From contig PHFL01000060.1 of the NCBI GenBank assembly GCA_002794105.1, positions 60,952 to 124,951 on the forward strand: a stretch of DNA of 64,000 bases. Direction: 5' to 3'. The position numbers and the translations under genes were made by a program. The notes under the pieces were generated by a model. The model was given only the letters and a program-made list of their open reading frames with translations. It made no database searches and was not told where the DNA came from. This DNA comes from Candidatus Thermochlorobacter aerophilus. GTDB taxonomy: Bacteria; Bacteroidota; Chlorobiia; Chlorobiales; Thermochlorobacteraceae. Positions 52,514 through 61,109 of the stretch are shown piece after piece (the stretch's first letter is position 1; every line of letters begins with the position of its first letter).

Positions 52514-52525
52514 ACACAAGTAGCC
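52499..52525 (-). terminator. Rho-independent terminator of the histone H1-like gene
   Basis: GGCTACTTG (52504-52512) and CAAGTAGCC (52517-52525) form a perfect nine-pair stem with a four-base loop. On the minus strand it is followed by five T, about 20 bases past the stop at 52547. The stem overlaps the stop codon of the convergent alkyltransferase-like gene. Confidence 0.8.
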
Positions 52526-52546
52526 CATTGCCAAGCTGGCTGCAAG

Positions 52547-52753
52547 TTATTCGGATGCACTTTGTGAGCGCTCACTTTGCTTCATGGCTTGAACTTCGTT
52601 ACGAATCTCTTGAGCTTTGCGTTTGAGGTCAGACATGTGTTTGCGCACGCGTGTGCCTGCCGCTTTAACCCCCTTCTCGTAAAATTTACGGAAGTCTGCC
52701 TCCATGTCTTCTACCATTTTTTTGAGCTCCTCATAAGATTTCAACGCGCTCAT
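52547..52753 (-). CDS. Histone H1-like (Hc1-type) small protein
   Basis: 68 residues (71 if ATG 52762 is used). Charged, wholly helical: YEELKKMVEDMEADFRKFYEKG, then KAAGTRVRKHMSDLKRKAQEIRNEVQ. The KAAGTRVRK segment and length match the short bacterial histone H1-like proteins of Bacteroidota and Chlorobiota related to chlamydial Hc1, thought to bind DNA. It lies 30 bp downstream of the transaldolase-like gene on the same strand and ends at a strong terminator. Confidence 0.8.
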   Translation of the reverse strand: MSALKSYEELKKMVEDMEADFRKFYEKGVKAAGTRVRKHMSDLKRKAQEIRNEVQAMKQSERSQSASE

Positions 52754-52783
52754 GTTTACCATGATTTGGGTTAGGGAAAGCTT

Positions 52784-53455
52784 TCAAATAGTTACCTTTT
52801 CGCGCAAGGCTTTGGCATCGTCCATAAATTTCTGCAAGCCAATATCGGTAAGTGGGTGTTTGACAAGTTGCGTAATCACCTTGAATGGCATAGTAACCAC
52901 ATCCGCACCCAGAAGCGCGCAATTTACAACATGAAGAGGATGCCGAATACTTGCCGCCAGCACTAAGGTTGGAATTTCATAGTTGCGAAAAATCGTAACA
53001 ATCTGCTCAATGAGTGCAATGCCATCGGTGCTTACATCGTCAAGCCGACCGATGAATGGACTTACAAACGTAGCTCCAGCTTTGGCTGCCAGCAAAGCCT
53101 GATTAGGCGAAAAGACCAGTGTGGCATTGGTCTTGATGCCAACTGTAGAAAAGTGCTTGATAGCCTTAATTCCATCAAGCGTAAGTGGGCATTTGACCAC
53201 GACATTGTCGTGAATAGCGGCGAGGGCTTCACCCTCTGCAATCATCTCATCGACCTTGAGGGTGGTAACCTCTGCGCTGACAGGTCCATCCACAATGTCG
53301 CAAATCTTCTTGATGTGATTCATGAAGCTTTCGTAAGTGAGCGGCTTGACCTCCTGTGCAATCAAAGTAGGGTTGGTCGTTACCCCATCTAATACACCAA
53401 GGCTCTGGGCTTGGCGTATTTCGTCTAAGTTTGCCGTGTCAATAAAAAATCTCAT
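52784..53455 (-). CDS. fsa: Transaldolase-like / fructose-6-phosphate aldolase family
   Basis: 223-residue short transaldolase (TalC/FSA group) of the non-oxidative pentose-phosphate pathway. Seen: [26 protein letters not shown], Schiff-base Lys88 in [43 protein letters not shown]. Members of this size are either transaldolases or fructose-6-phosphate aldolases; the distinction cannot be made here. First gene of a probable two-gene unit with the histone H1-like protein. Confidence 0.93.
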   Translation of the reverse strand: MRFFIDTANLDEIRQAQSLGVLDGVTTNPTLIAQEVKPLTYESFMNHIKKICDIVDGPVSAEVTTLKVDEMIAEGEALAAIHDNVVVKCPLTLDGIKAIKHFSTVGIKTNATLVFSPNQALLAAKAGATFVSPFIGRLDDVSTDGIALIEQIVTIFRNYEIPTLVLAASIRHPLHVVNCALLGADVVTMPFKVITQLVKHPLTDIGLQKFMDDAKALREKVTI

Positions 53456-53491
53456 ATCTCGTAGAAATTTATGCGTTACATAAAGTCTGGG

Positions 53492-54553
53492 TTATGCCAA
53501 AGCTGTAGCTTTTTTTGTCATGGGCTTAGCGGTAGTGGCAAGCACATCGTTGAAGCGAAAGCCGCTGCGGCTCGCCCAGCTTCTCTTGTGATAAGCGTAG
53601 CTAGCAATCAACGGAAAGGTTACTGTAGCTTCACCAAACACCATCTGCTCAAATGATGTATCGACTTTGCCCCATGAACAAGCTTCCTTGAGTGTAGAGC
53701 CAGAAAGTGCCCCATCGCGCTCATCAGCAACCGTCAGTTGAATAGCATATTTGTGCATAGGAATATCATACCCAAGAACTTCAGCTGCAACGACAATATC
53801 CTGTGTAAAATTCTTTGGCACACCGCCGCCAATCATGAAAATACCTGTAGTCGGATTTTCAAGCTTGATGCGAGTCAGTTCCAAGAAATCTTTACCAGAG
53901 TCAAATGAAACATGTGAATCAGGATTATGCCACTGATGATGTACAATGCCAAAGCCAGCTGAACAATCGCTAAGGGCAGGAACAAAAATCGGCACGCCTT
54001 TGCGGTAACACGAGAGAATGATGGAATTAGCCTGAGGGTGATGCGTGTCAAGATACTTGCCAAATTCTATCATCAGCTCACGTGAAGAATATGGCTTAGC
54101 TGGCAGTGACCCGAAAATTTTCGAAGTGGTCTCGTCGCAAATACGCAACTCGTCCTCGTCAATGAAAGTGTCATAAATGCGGTCAATGTGCAGCTTACGC
54201 AAAACATGGTCATCGACGAAAGGAGTGCCAACATAATGCCGAAAGCCCAGCGCTTCGAAGAAATCTTGGTCGACCATATTGGCACCAGTAGAGACAATTA
54301 CATCTACCATGTTGTGCTCAACTAAATCGATGATGATTTGCTTCAAGCCGGCACTGATGAGGGAACCAGCTAAGGTAAGAATAATTGCGCACTCCTTGTC
54401 AGCAAGCATCATATCATAGATTTTGGCGGCGCGACTGAGATTGCGAGCCTGAAAAGCCATCTTCTCCATATCCTCAACCATCTGCACCACATTATACTTC
54501 TTGATGTCAATATGCTCAATCGTCTCTTTCAAAAAATCTTGCTTTGTTGGCAT
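53492..54553 (-). CDS. Deoxyhypusine synthase family protein
   Basis: 353 residues with NAD-binding and spermidine-binding features of deoxyhypusine synthase: VSTGANMVDQDFFEALG, SCYRKGVPIFVPALSDCSAGFG, FMIGGGVPKNFTQD, and the reactive Lys296 in KEACSWGKV, then FGEATVTFPLIAS. Bacteria lack eIF5A, so the protein substrate of the eukaryotic enzyme is absent; bacterial homologues are thought to make homospermidine or modify other targets. The gene has its own start region and runs away from the SRP RNA gene. Confidence 0.9.
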   Translation of the reverse strand: MPTKQDFLKETIEHIDIKKYNVVQMVEDMEKMAFQARNLSRAAKIYDMMLADKECAIILTLAGSLISAGLKQIIIDLVEHNMVDVIVSTGANMVDQDFFEALGFRHYVGTPFVDDHVLRKLHIDRIYDTFIDEDELRICDETTSKIFGSLPAKPYSSRELMIEFGKYLDTHHPQANSIILSCYRKGVPIFVPALSDCSAGFGIVHHQWHNPDSHVSFDSGKDFLELTRIKLENPTTGIFMIGGGVPKNFTQDIVVAAEVLGYDIPMHKYAIQLTVADERDGALSGSTLKEACSWGKVDTSFEQMVFGEATVTFPLIASYAYHKRSWASRSGFRFNDVLATTAKPMTKKATALA

Positions 54554-54629
54554 GATGCTGTCCCTCCAGATTTGGTTAAGAAAGAATTTACACTTCAGAG
54601 ACTTTAAAGCGAAAGTACAAAAAAATTAA

Positions 54630-54727
54630 GGGCAAGCGGACTATATCACGCACTTGAGCAGACTGGATGCTGCTTCCTTCCGGACCTGACATGGTTGAGT
54701 CGCCAAGTGCTGTATAGGACTTGCCCC
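54630..54727 (-). ncRNA. ffs: Small signal recognition particle RNA (4.5S type)
   Basis: On the minus strand the invariant apical region TGTCAGGTCCGGAAGGAAGC followed by AGC is present, flanked by complementary arms; ends GGGGCAAG (54727 inward) and CTTGCCC pair. About 98 nt, the length of the Alu-less bacterial SRP RNA. It binds Ffh and targets membrane proteins. Ends are estimated from base pairing. A T-rich tract (CTTAATTTTTTTG) follows on the minus strand and probably terminates it. Confidence 0.95.
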
Positions 54728-54901
54728 AATTTCTTTGGCAGCGCTACAAAGTCTTCTGGGTTGAGGTGTAAATATAAACAATCAAAACATTTTCAAAAAT
54801 TCTCGTATCTGCGGAGCAAAAAAACTCCACAGATGCAAACATAAAATAGGCTTTTCGTATCTTGCACGAGGTTTAGCGTTGAGCTGACATAGTTACTAGT
54901 T

Positions 54902-56110
54902 ATGAAAACATCTCCATTCGTTATTCTCTTCTTTACGGTCTTTCTCGACCTGATTGGCTTCGGAATCGTCTTACCACTTCTACCAAACTATGCCCGCGAA
55001 TTGGGAGCATCGCCACTACTGATTGGCATTGTAGCAGGAAGTTATTCACTTATGCAGTTTTTCTCTGCACCGATTTGGGGTAGCATCAGCGATAGAATTG
55101 GACGTCGCCCTGTAATTCTCGTCAGCGTGCTTACTTCAACTGTTTCATATCTGATTTTTTCGCAATCTCACTCAGTGTGGCTACTCTTGCTCTCAAGAGT
55201 GTTGGCAGGCATCGGTTCAGCAAATGTCGGGGTCACTCAAGCCTACATTACCGACATTACGACTGTAGGAGAGCGTTCCAAGGCACTGGGAATCTTAGGA
55301 GCAGCATTTGGCTTAGGATTTGTGCTAGGACCGCCAATTGGTGGTACCATCAAATCTTCTTACGGCATTGAGAGTGTTGGCTATCTTGCCGCCATGCTCA
55401 CTTTTTTGGATTTCCTGCTGGCTTATTTTCTGCTCCCTGAATCGCTCAAAGAAAAAAAAGTGGGCAAACTGCACTTCACAGGCTTTCAAGCCGATAAACT
55501 CATTGAAGCCTTCCAAAGACCAGCCATCAACCGATTGCTAGTGATTGGGTTTTGCTTTGTGTTTGCCTTTGTTAATATGCAAATCTCAGTGCCGCTCCTC
55601 TGGAAGGAACACTATCAGCAAGATGATAAAATGATTGGCTACCTCTTTGCGTTTGTAGGGTGCATTTCAGTCGTAGTGCAAGGCGGTCTCATTGGCAGAT
55701 TAGCAAAGAAGTTTGGCGAGTGCAAGGTATTGGTAGCTGGCCTGATAAGCATGTGCGCAGGTGTTACGCTAATTCCATTCGTACCCGAAGCTTACCTTTT
55801 CTCAATTGGACTTGCAGTTTTAGCACTACTAGCGGTTGGCAATGGGCTGGTTACGCCACTGAACGCATCACTGATTTCCATGTATGCAAAAGCAGAAGAG
55901 CAGGGTGAAATTCTAGGTATCTCGCAATCCGTCGGCGCATTAGGTAGAATTTTGGGACCGATTTCTGGTAGCCTACTCTATGGGCTCGATAGCCATATGC
56001 CTTACTTAGCTGGTGGAGTATGCTTGCTAATCGGTCTGGCATTGGCTTTGCCACTGCTTACATTTGAAGCCAGCTCACCGAGTGCTGCACCAAATCCTCA
56101 AGCAAGGTAA
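54902..56110 (+). CDS. MFS transporter, TetA/multidrug type
   Basis: 402 residues, twelve helices. Seen: FLDLIGFGIVLPLLPNYARELGA (first helix of the TetA group), motif A GSISDRIGRRPVIL, motif C-like AAFGLGFVLGPPIGG characteristic of proton antiporters, and GISQSVGALGRILGP in the second half. It is probably a drug or metabolite exporter; no linked repressor gene. Its last 13 bp overlap the end of the universal stress protein gene on the other strand. Confidence 0.9.
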   Translation: MKTSPFVILFFTVFLDLIGFGIVLPLLPNYARELGASPLLIGIVAGSYSLMQFFSAPIWGSISDRIGRRPVILVSVLTSTVSYLIFSQSHSVWLLLLSRVLAGIGSANVGVTQAYITDITTVGERSKALGILGAAFGLGFVLGPPIGGTIKSSYGIESVGYLAAMLTFLDFLLAYFLLPESLKEKKVGKLHFTGFQADKLIEAFQRPAINRLLVIGFCFVFAFVNMQISVPLLWKEHYQQDDKMIGYLFAFVGCISVVVQGGLIGRLAKKFGECKVLVAGLISMCAGVTLIPFVPEAYLFSIGLAVLALLAVGNGLVTPLNASLISMYAKAEEQGEILGISQSVGALGRILGPISGSLLYGLDSHMPYLAGGVCLLIGLALALPLLTFEASSPSAAPNPQAR

Positions 56111-56976
56111 CTTCTGTTGATGCGGCTCAGCTCATACTTGAATGCGGGCATCGGCAATTTAATGGTCATAATTGGTACAGGGCTGCGTTCAGAGACACTT
56201 TCAGCGATGCTGGGGTTGATGAGTTCGCCGAGGCGCGTGCGTTCGTGCGTAGCCATGACAATCAAATCTGCTTCAATATCTTCAGCAAAATTCAAGACAC
56301 CGACCTCTTCGCTCTCATCGTTGTAGATATGGAAAGTATAGTTGTGAGGCTTGGTGCATTCAACAAAGTCGCGAAAAATTTTGTTGGTGTAGCGTGTGCT
56401 TTCAAAACGGGCTTGCGTGTTAATGCGCACCATGTGCAACTTGGCATCAAAAAGGTCAGCAAACTGCTGTACACGGGGAAAGGCTTCATATACTTCACTG
56501 TAAAAGTTCGAAGCAAAAACAATGTTGCGTATTTCACTGGGAAAATGCTCGTTCTTGATGCTTAGCACTGGACACGGCGCATGGTGAATGACTCGTTCAG
56601 TCGTAGAACCAATAAAAATTTTCTTAAGTCCTGTAATACCATGCGAGCCCATGACAATAAGGTCAATTGATTTTTCGGCGGCATACTGACAAATCGCTTG
56701 ATAAGCTGACCCTTGTTCTACAGCAATCTGCACAGCAAAACCTGAAAATGGCGGTTCTGCAATCATGGACTTGAGTTTCTGGTAGGCTTCACCTGCCATG
56801 CGTTGGCGCTCTTCCATGTTCCACATTTCATGTGCGGCACTGAAGGCATACTGCGGAATATCGACCACATAAAGGAAATGGACTGTAGCACCCGTCTTCC
56901 GAGCCAGCGAAAGGGCCGCATGGCTTGCCCACTCAGAGTGCTTAGAAAAATCGGTAGGAACAAGGATGGTTTTCAT
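56098..56976 (-). CDS. Tandem universal stress protein
   Basis: 292 residues, two UspA domains. The first (about 1-145) has ILVPTDFSKHSEWA and the ATP-binding G-2x-G-9x-G(S/T) motif in GSHGITGLKKIFIGSTTERV; the second (about 150-280) has a weaker version, MATHERTRLGELINPSIAESV, lacking the glycine pattern, so probably only the first domain binds ATP. ATG 56976 (MKTILVPT) is chosen over GTG 56982. Cytoplasmic stress-response role inferred from the family. Confidence 0.92.
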   Translation of the reverse strand: MKTILVPTDFSKHSEWASHAALSLARKTGATVHFLYVVDIPQYAFSAAHEMWNMEERQRMAGEAYQKLKSMIAEPPFSGFAVQIAVEQGSAYQAICQYAAEKSIDLIVMGSHGITGLKKIFIGSTTERVIHHAPCPVLSIKNEHFPSEIRNIVFASNFYSEVYEAFPRVQQFADLFDAKLHMVRINTQARFESTRYTNKIFRDFVECTKPHNYTFHIYNDESEEVGVLNFAEDIEADLIVMATHERTRLGELINPSIAESVSERSPVPIMTIKLPMPAFKYELSRINRSYLA

Positions 56977-57082
56977 AGACACTACCCAAAGAGTTTAAAA
57001 TGCAAGAGTCTTATTTCGGCATGGGCGAAATTTGGGAAAAGTTTTGGGAATTTGAAATGCGTTGGCAGCAGGGAAACAAAAA

Positions 57083-57107
57083 AGAGGCAATCTGCGGTAT
57101 TGCCTCT
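57083..57107 (-). terminator. Rho-independent terminator after ahpD
   Basis: AGAGGCAAT (57083-57091) pairs with ATTGCCTCT (57099-57107) around seven bases. On the minus strand it is followed by a run of six T, about 34 bases past the ahpD stop. Confidence 0.8.
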
Positions 57108-57140
57108 CCTTATGACCATAGCTTGAGCCTTTGCTATGCT

Positions 57141-57740
57141 TTATGCAATGTCAGCGGACTCAATCTCGTGCATGTTGAGCGATAAGCCACGCACTACTGC
57201 TGCCAGACGAATGGCATCAAAAATCATTTCCTGCGAACCGCCATGTTCACGAACCGATTTTTCATGACTATTAACGCAGACTTCGCAGCCATTGACGGCA
57301 CTGACAGCCAGTGAGACCAGCTCGAAGAAGAGTTTAGATGTAACTGGACGCGCCATGATGGTCATCTTAATCCCAGCAGGCATCTGTTCGTATGCCTTGT
57401 TTTCAGAGAAATGACGGAAGCGATAGAGTACATTATTCGTAGCAAGCAGTGAGGCAATGGCATGCATTTCGGCAAGTTCGGCATCAGTGGCGCCATGCTT
57501 ACGAGCTTGTTCGCTAAAGGCAAGAATCAGTGGTGTGCAGCGCTCATTGACAGCAATTGCAAGCGCAAGCAGGTATGCATTTTTCTTACCGCCCAAAGAT
57601 GGCGACTCTAATACATTCTTCAAATTGATGCGCAGGTCGCGAATGTATTTGTGATCGCCTTTGATGTAGGCGTCAAGGCTGAAAAATGCACCATCATTAA
57701 TCCCTAATTCTGCAAGAAGATCCTTGCGAGTTTCTTCCAT
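57141..57740 (-). CDS. AhpD-like alkylhydroperoxidase (carboxymuconolactone decarboxylase family)
   Basis: 199 residues, all-helical AhpD fold. Redox motif NGCEVCVNSHE with Cys152, Cys155 and His159, the CxxC relay of mycobacterial AhpD that regenerates AhpC. ATG 57740 starts the domain; the frame extends upstream into the terminator and is not used. The gene directly follows the peroxiredoxin gene, from which it is separated by a hairpin terminator, forming an AhpC-AhpD pair for peroxide reduction without AhpF. Confidence 0.92.
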   Translation of the reverse strand: MEETRKDLLAELGINDGAFFSLDAYIKGDHKYIRDLRINLKNVLESPSLGGKKNAYLLALAIAVNERCTPLILAFSEQARKHGATDAELAEMHAIASLLATNNVLYRFRHFSENKAYEQMPAGIKMTIMARPVTSKLFFELVSLAVSAVNGCEVCVNSHEKSVREHGGSQEMIFDAIRLAAVVRGLSLNMHEIESADIA

Positions 57741-57786
57741 AGATGGAGTTTTTTGAAGAGTTTGAGATGTTTGGCAAGAGAAAAAG

Positions 57787-57812
57787 TAGGGACGGCTCAA
57801 AAGCCGTCCCTA
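57787..57812 (-). terminator. Rho-independent terminator/attenuator between ahpC and ahpD
   Basis: TAGGGACGGCT (57787-57797) pairs perfectly over 11 bases with AGCCGTCCCTA (57802-57812), loop CAAA; on the minus strand CTTTTTCTCTT follows. It lies 14 bases after the peroxiredoxin stop and 47 bases before the ahpD start. Confidence 0.85.
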
Positions 57813-57826
57813 ATAGTGGAAGTCTG

Positions 57827-58393
57827 TTATGCCTCGACAAGTACGCCGCCTTCGACCTTGAGTGTCTTGTCACCCTCTTTCCAGTTGCATGGGCAGAGCT
57901 CACCAGTCTGCAGGGCTTCAAGAACACGGATAGTTTCATCAATGTTGCGCCCTACATCAAGGTTATTGACGCAGACCCACTGAATTGTACCGCTGGGATC
58001 TACGATGAAAGTCGCACGCAAGCAAACTTCCTCTGGACCGTACAGAATGCCAAGGGCACGAGAGAGATGTTTGCCATGGTCAGAAAGCATCGGGAACTTC
58101 AAATCGCGCAAGTCCTCATGATGCTTACGCCATGCCAAATGCACAAAAGCCGTATCAGTGCTTGCGCCATAGAGAACCGCATCGTTGTCACGAAAATCGC
58201 TGTAGCGGTCATTGAAGCCCTTGATTTCTGTCGGGCAAACAAAGGTAAAATCTTTTGGCCAGAAGAAAATTACCATCCACTTGCCTTGCTTGCGATGCTC
58301 AGCAGTGGAAATTCGAGCAAACTCCTTGCCCTTTTCTATAGAGACAACAGCATCGAGTTCAAGTTCAGGGAACTTATCTCCGATTGTAAGCAT
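57827..58393 (-). CDS. ahpC: Peroxiredoxin AhpC, actinobacterial-like
   Basis: 188-residue thiol peroxidase reducing H2O2 and organic peroxides. Peroxidatic Cys53 in DFTFVCPTEIKGF. The C-terminus GELCPCNWKEGD carries Cys167 and Cys169, the CPC arrangement of the Mycobacterium AhpC that is reduced by AhpD. This fits the AhpD gene immediately downstream. Upstream 58394-58639 is a divergent promoter region shared with the Nudix gene and contains small overlapping dyads. Confidence 0.93.
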   Translation of the reverse strand: MLTIGDKFPELELDAVVSIEKGKEFARISTAEHRKQGKWMVIFFWPKDFTFVCPTEIKGFNDRYSDFRDNDAVLYGASTDTAFVHLAWRKHHEDLRDLKFPMLSDHGKHLSRALGILYGPEEVCLRATFIVDPSGTIQWVCVNNLDVGRNIDETIRVLEALQTGELCPCNWKEGDKTLKVEGGVLVEA

Positions 58394-58432
58394 ATCAGGT
58401 TGGTTTTGTTGGTTTTATTGTTGTTAATTAGG

Positions 58433-58458
58433 AATAGTTACTATTACTACATGGTAAT
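58433..58458 (-). promoter_or_regulatory. AT-rich dyads in the ahpC promoter region
   Basis: Two overlapping small inverted repeats, AATAG-TTA-CTATT and ATTAC-N6-GTAAT, about 40-65 bp upstream of the ahpC start. They might be a peroxide-regulator site, but match to a Fur/PerR or OxyR consensus is poor. Confidence 0.25.
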
Positions 58459-58639
58459 CCATTCTACGAAACACTAATGCGAAAAGTTGCATGCCAGCAT
58501 GAAGAAATGTGTCACAGTGAAATGTTGGGATAAAGAGATGCGATGTGAGCGTGCAAAAATACACAATCTTGAGGGGTTTCAAAAGCTGTGATTAGGGCGG
58601 AAAAGTGTATCTTGCAGACCAAACCAAACTTGCAACCAG

Positions 58640-59242
58640 ATGCCTCGCACGTATCCAAACGACCCAAAAGCGTGGAAAACCCTTGAATCAAAATATCTCT
58701 TTCGGAAATCACCTTGGCTGACCATGCGCCAAGATAAAGTAGAACTGCCGAGTGGCGCAGTGATTGATGAGTTTTATGTGTATGAGTATCCATCGTGGGT
58801 GAATGTAGTAGCAGTTACAAAGGAGGAAAAACTTGTCTTGATTCGCCAGTTCCGATATGCGGTAAGAAAGGTGTATTTCGAAATCCCAGCTGGCGTAGTC
58901 GATGAAGGCGAACAACCTCTGGCAGCTGCTCAGCGTGAATTGCTCGAAGAGACGGGCTACGGCGGCGGAGAATGGCAACCGTGGATGCAGCTTTGTGCAA
59001 ACCCTTCTATTCAAACTAACTTGACCTATACCTTTCTTGCCCTGGGCGTCGAAACGATGCAGAAACAAAACTTGGAGCGTACAGAAGAAATCGTGGTGCA
59101 TTTGCTGTCGCCAAGTGAAGTGGAAGCGATTCTCAACGACGGCGAACTTATTCAGGCACTGCATGCCGCACCGCTTTGGAAGTATTTGTTTTGGCGGCAA
59201 AAATCTGCAGCAGGTCAAAGCGTGCTAGGAAGCTCACGCTGA
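58640..59242 (+). CDS. Nudix hydrolase, ADP-ribose pyrophosphatase-like
   Basis: 200 residues. Complete Nudix box GVVDEGEQPLAAAQRELLEETGY, preceded by VLIRQFRYAVRKVYFEIPA, the arrangement of the ADP-ribose/GDP-mannose pyrophosphatase group (NudF-like). It hydrolyses nucleoside diphosphate sugars in the cytoplasm. The last codons overlap the end of prmC (opposite strand) by 9 bp. Confidence 0.9.
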   Translation: MPRTYPNDPKAWKTLESKYLFRKSPWLTMRQDKVELPSGAVIDEFYVYEYPSWVNVVAVTKEEKLVLIRQFRYAVRKVYFEIPAGVVDEGEQPLAAAQRELLEETGYGGGEWQPWMQLCANPSIQTNLTYTFLALGVETMQKQNLERTEEIVVHLLSPSEVEAILNDGELIQALHAAPLWKYLFWRQKSAAGQSVLGSSR

Positions 59243-60124
59243 AACAGGCGACTCAGCTCTGACAAGCCGCACAAATCCTTGATAATCCTTCTTGAACATT
59301 AGGTGTTGAAATCCATGTTCTTCCAAGAGTGCTTGAACTTTGGGGTGAGCATCGGCATGCAGTTCAAAATAGAGTTTGCCGCCTGAACGGAGTAGCTGGC
59401 GCGCATCACGAGCAATTTTTTCATAAAACTCAAAGCCAGTGTCGGTAAAAAGTGCAATGTGGGGCTCAAAGTTACGCACATCTGGCGGCACACTCTCCTT
59501 CTCCGAAAGTGGAATGTAAGGCGGATTAGAGACAACGACATCGAAAGGTTGCGTAAAGTGAGACACAAAATCAGGCTGCAAAGCATCAAGGCAGAGAAAA
59601 CGAATGCGTGCTTCAACACCGTGGCGCATAGCATTGCGTTCAGCAACCTCTAAAGCCTTGCGGCAAATATCGACTGCCGTCAATTGAGTTTGGGGAAGCA
59701 GTTTAGCAAGCGTAATGGCAATAGCACCACTGCCAGTGCCAATATCCAGAATCGCACCAGCTTCTCCAGAAAAGTCATCAATGATTTGTTCTACCAAAAG
59801 CTCCGTTTCAGGTCTGGGAATTAGCACTGAAGGGTTGACTTCAAACTTTAAGCCGAAAAACTCTTCTTGACCGAGAATGTATTGGACCGGCTCGCCAGAG
59901 AGACGGCGACGGAAAAGCTCACGAAACTGCGCCAACTCCTTTGGAGAAACAGGTCGGTCGAAATTGACATAAAGGTCGACACGCTGAAGCTCAAGGACAT
60001 GCGCTAAAAGCAACTCTGCAGTCAAACGCGCATCGCTAAAGCCCTTCTGTTTGAGAAAATCAGCACTGGTTTTCAGAAGAGAAATAACCGTCCAGTCCTT
60101 TTCGGTTGAACTTGCTGTGCTCAT
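59234..60124 (-). CDS. prmC: Peptide chain release factor N5-glutamine methyltransferase
   Basis: SAM-dependent methyltransferase that modifies the GGQ glutamine of RF1/RF2. 296 residues: N-terminal helical domain with DARLTAELLLAHVL and EPVQYILGQEEFFGLKFEV, VLIPRPETELLVE, SAM motif ILDIGTGSGAIAI, and the catalytic NPPY in VVVSNPPYIPLSE. All family hallmarks are present. ATG 60124 is chosen; the upstream extension is not family sequence. prfA is not adjacent here. Confidence 0.95.
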   Translation of the reverse strand: MSTASSTEKDWTVISLLKTSADFLKQKGFSDARLTAELLLAHVLELQRVDLYVNFDRPVSPKELAQFRELFRRRLSGEPVQYILGQEEFFGLKFEVNPSVLIPRPETELLVEQIIDDFSGEAGAILDIGTGSGAIAITLAKLLPQTQLTAVDICRKALEVAERNAMRHGVEARIRFLCLDALQPDFVSHFTQPFDVVVSNPPYIPLSEKESVPPDVRNFEPHIALFTDTGFEFYEKIARDARQLLRSGGKLYFELHADAHPKVQALLEEHGFQHLMFKKDYQGFVRLVRAESPVSA

Positions 60125-60343
60125 GAACCTTAGGTAAGACTTTAGGGTTTGTGTTGAAAATAAACGCAAAAACGGCGTTAGCAAAAGCAAGCAACAAGAA
60201 ATTCATACTGAACAATTCATGCTGAACATGCTACAACAACAGCATGTCAGAGGCAACGTGCAAAGACTTGTAGGTCTACAAATCAGTCGCTATAATTTGT
60301 GAAAATTCATGTCTTTTTCTTAGGCAATTAACTTTTTGTGAAG

Positions 60344-61030
60344 ATGGCAAGAACAGCACTCAAGCATATTGCAATTCTGCTCTCTATCTGCTGCTTTTCC
60401 ATGTTTGTAGCGATGCTGGTGTTAATCAATGGAACTTGGATGAGATGGGAACAAGCAGAGCGTCCTGAACTGCAAGTGGCTCTGATACTGGGTAATCGCT
60501 TGAACAATGGCAAACCTTCGCCGACACTCATGGCACGCTTAGAAAAAGCAAAAGAACTCTACGACGCAAAACTGGCAAACTATTTTGTGCTAAGCGGCGG
60601 TGTCTTGGGCGATGAGACCATTAGCGAAGCTCAAGTGATGAAGGCTTACCTCCTGCAACAAGGAATGCCAGACAAGCGGCTGATTTTGGAGACGCAATCG
60701 ACCAACACAATTGACAATCTCTATTACAGCAAACTCGTGATGGATAGCTTGAACTGCCAGACGGCGTATTTGGTAACGAGTAAATCTCATCTTTGTCGCG
60801 CAATGCTGATTGCAGAGCGTTGTGGTGTGGATGCAATTGGTGTTCCAGCAGAGATGGCGGGAAATTTGTTGGAAATTTGGCTGGAGTATGCCTTTGAAGC
60901 CTGCCGCACTTTTTACTTCTTGGCATTTGAACAGTGGGACTTGGTCAATCCTGACGAAGTGCCTAACATGCGCCCAGAATTGCGCTATGCGGCGCTAACT
61001 AAAATCATCGGGGAGCGAGCAAGTAGGTAG
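60344..61030 (+). CDS. DUF218 (SanA/YdcF/ElyC-type) membrane-anchored protein
   Basis: 228 residues with one N-terminal membrane helix (IAILLSICCFSMFVAMLVLI) and a DUF218 domain: ALILGNRLNNGKPSPTLMARLEKAKELY, LSGGVLGDETISEAQVMKAYL, ETQSTNTIDNLYYSK, LVTSKSHLCRAMLIAE. The Glu-rich and GG-containing motifs match the SanA branch linked to envelope barrier integrity. ATG 60344 is preferred to GTG 60338. Biochemical activity is unknown for the family. Confidence 0.88.
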   Translation: MARTALKHIAILLSICCFSMFVAMLVLINGTWMRWEQAERPELQVALILGNRLNNGKPSPTLMARLEKAKELYDAKLANYFVLSGGVLGDETISEAQVMKAYLLQQGMPDKRLILETQSTNTIDNLYYSKLVMDSLNCQTAYLVTSKSHLCRAMLIAERCGVDAIGVPAEMAGNLLEIWLEYAFEACRTFYFLAFEQWDLVNPDEVPNMRPELRYAALTKIIGERASR

Positions 61031-61109
61031 AGAGCAGTGATGCTGATTGCAATGCGCTCGAGAAATCTTCGTAAATTCGCAAGTGCTTAAAATTGCAAAT
61101 TTCAAAAAC

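Noticed and set aside
54630..54727. tRNA or tmRNA
   Set aside because: The conserved GGTCCGGAAGGAAGC apical loop identifies SRP RNA; no acceptor stem or T-loop consensus is present.
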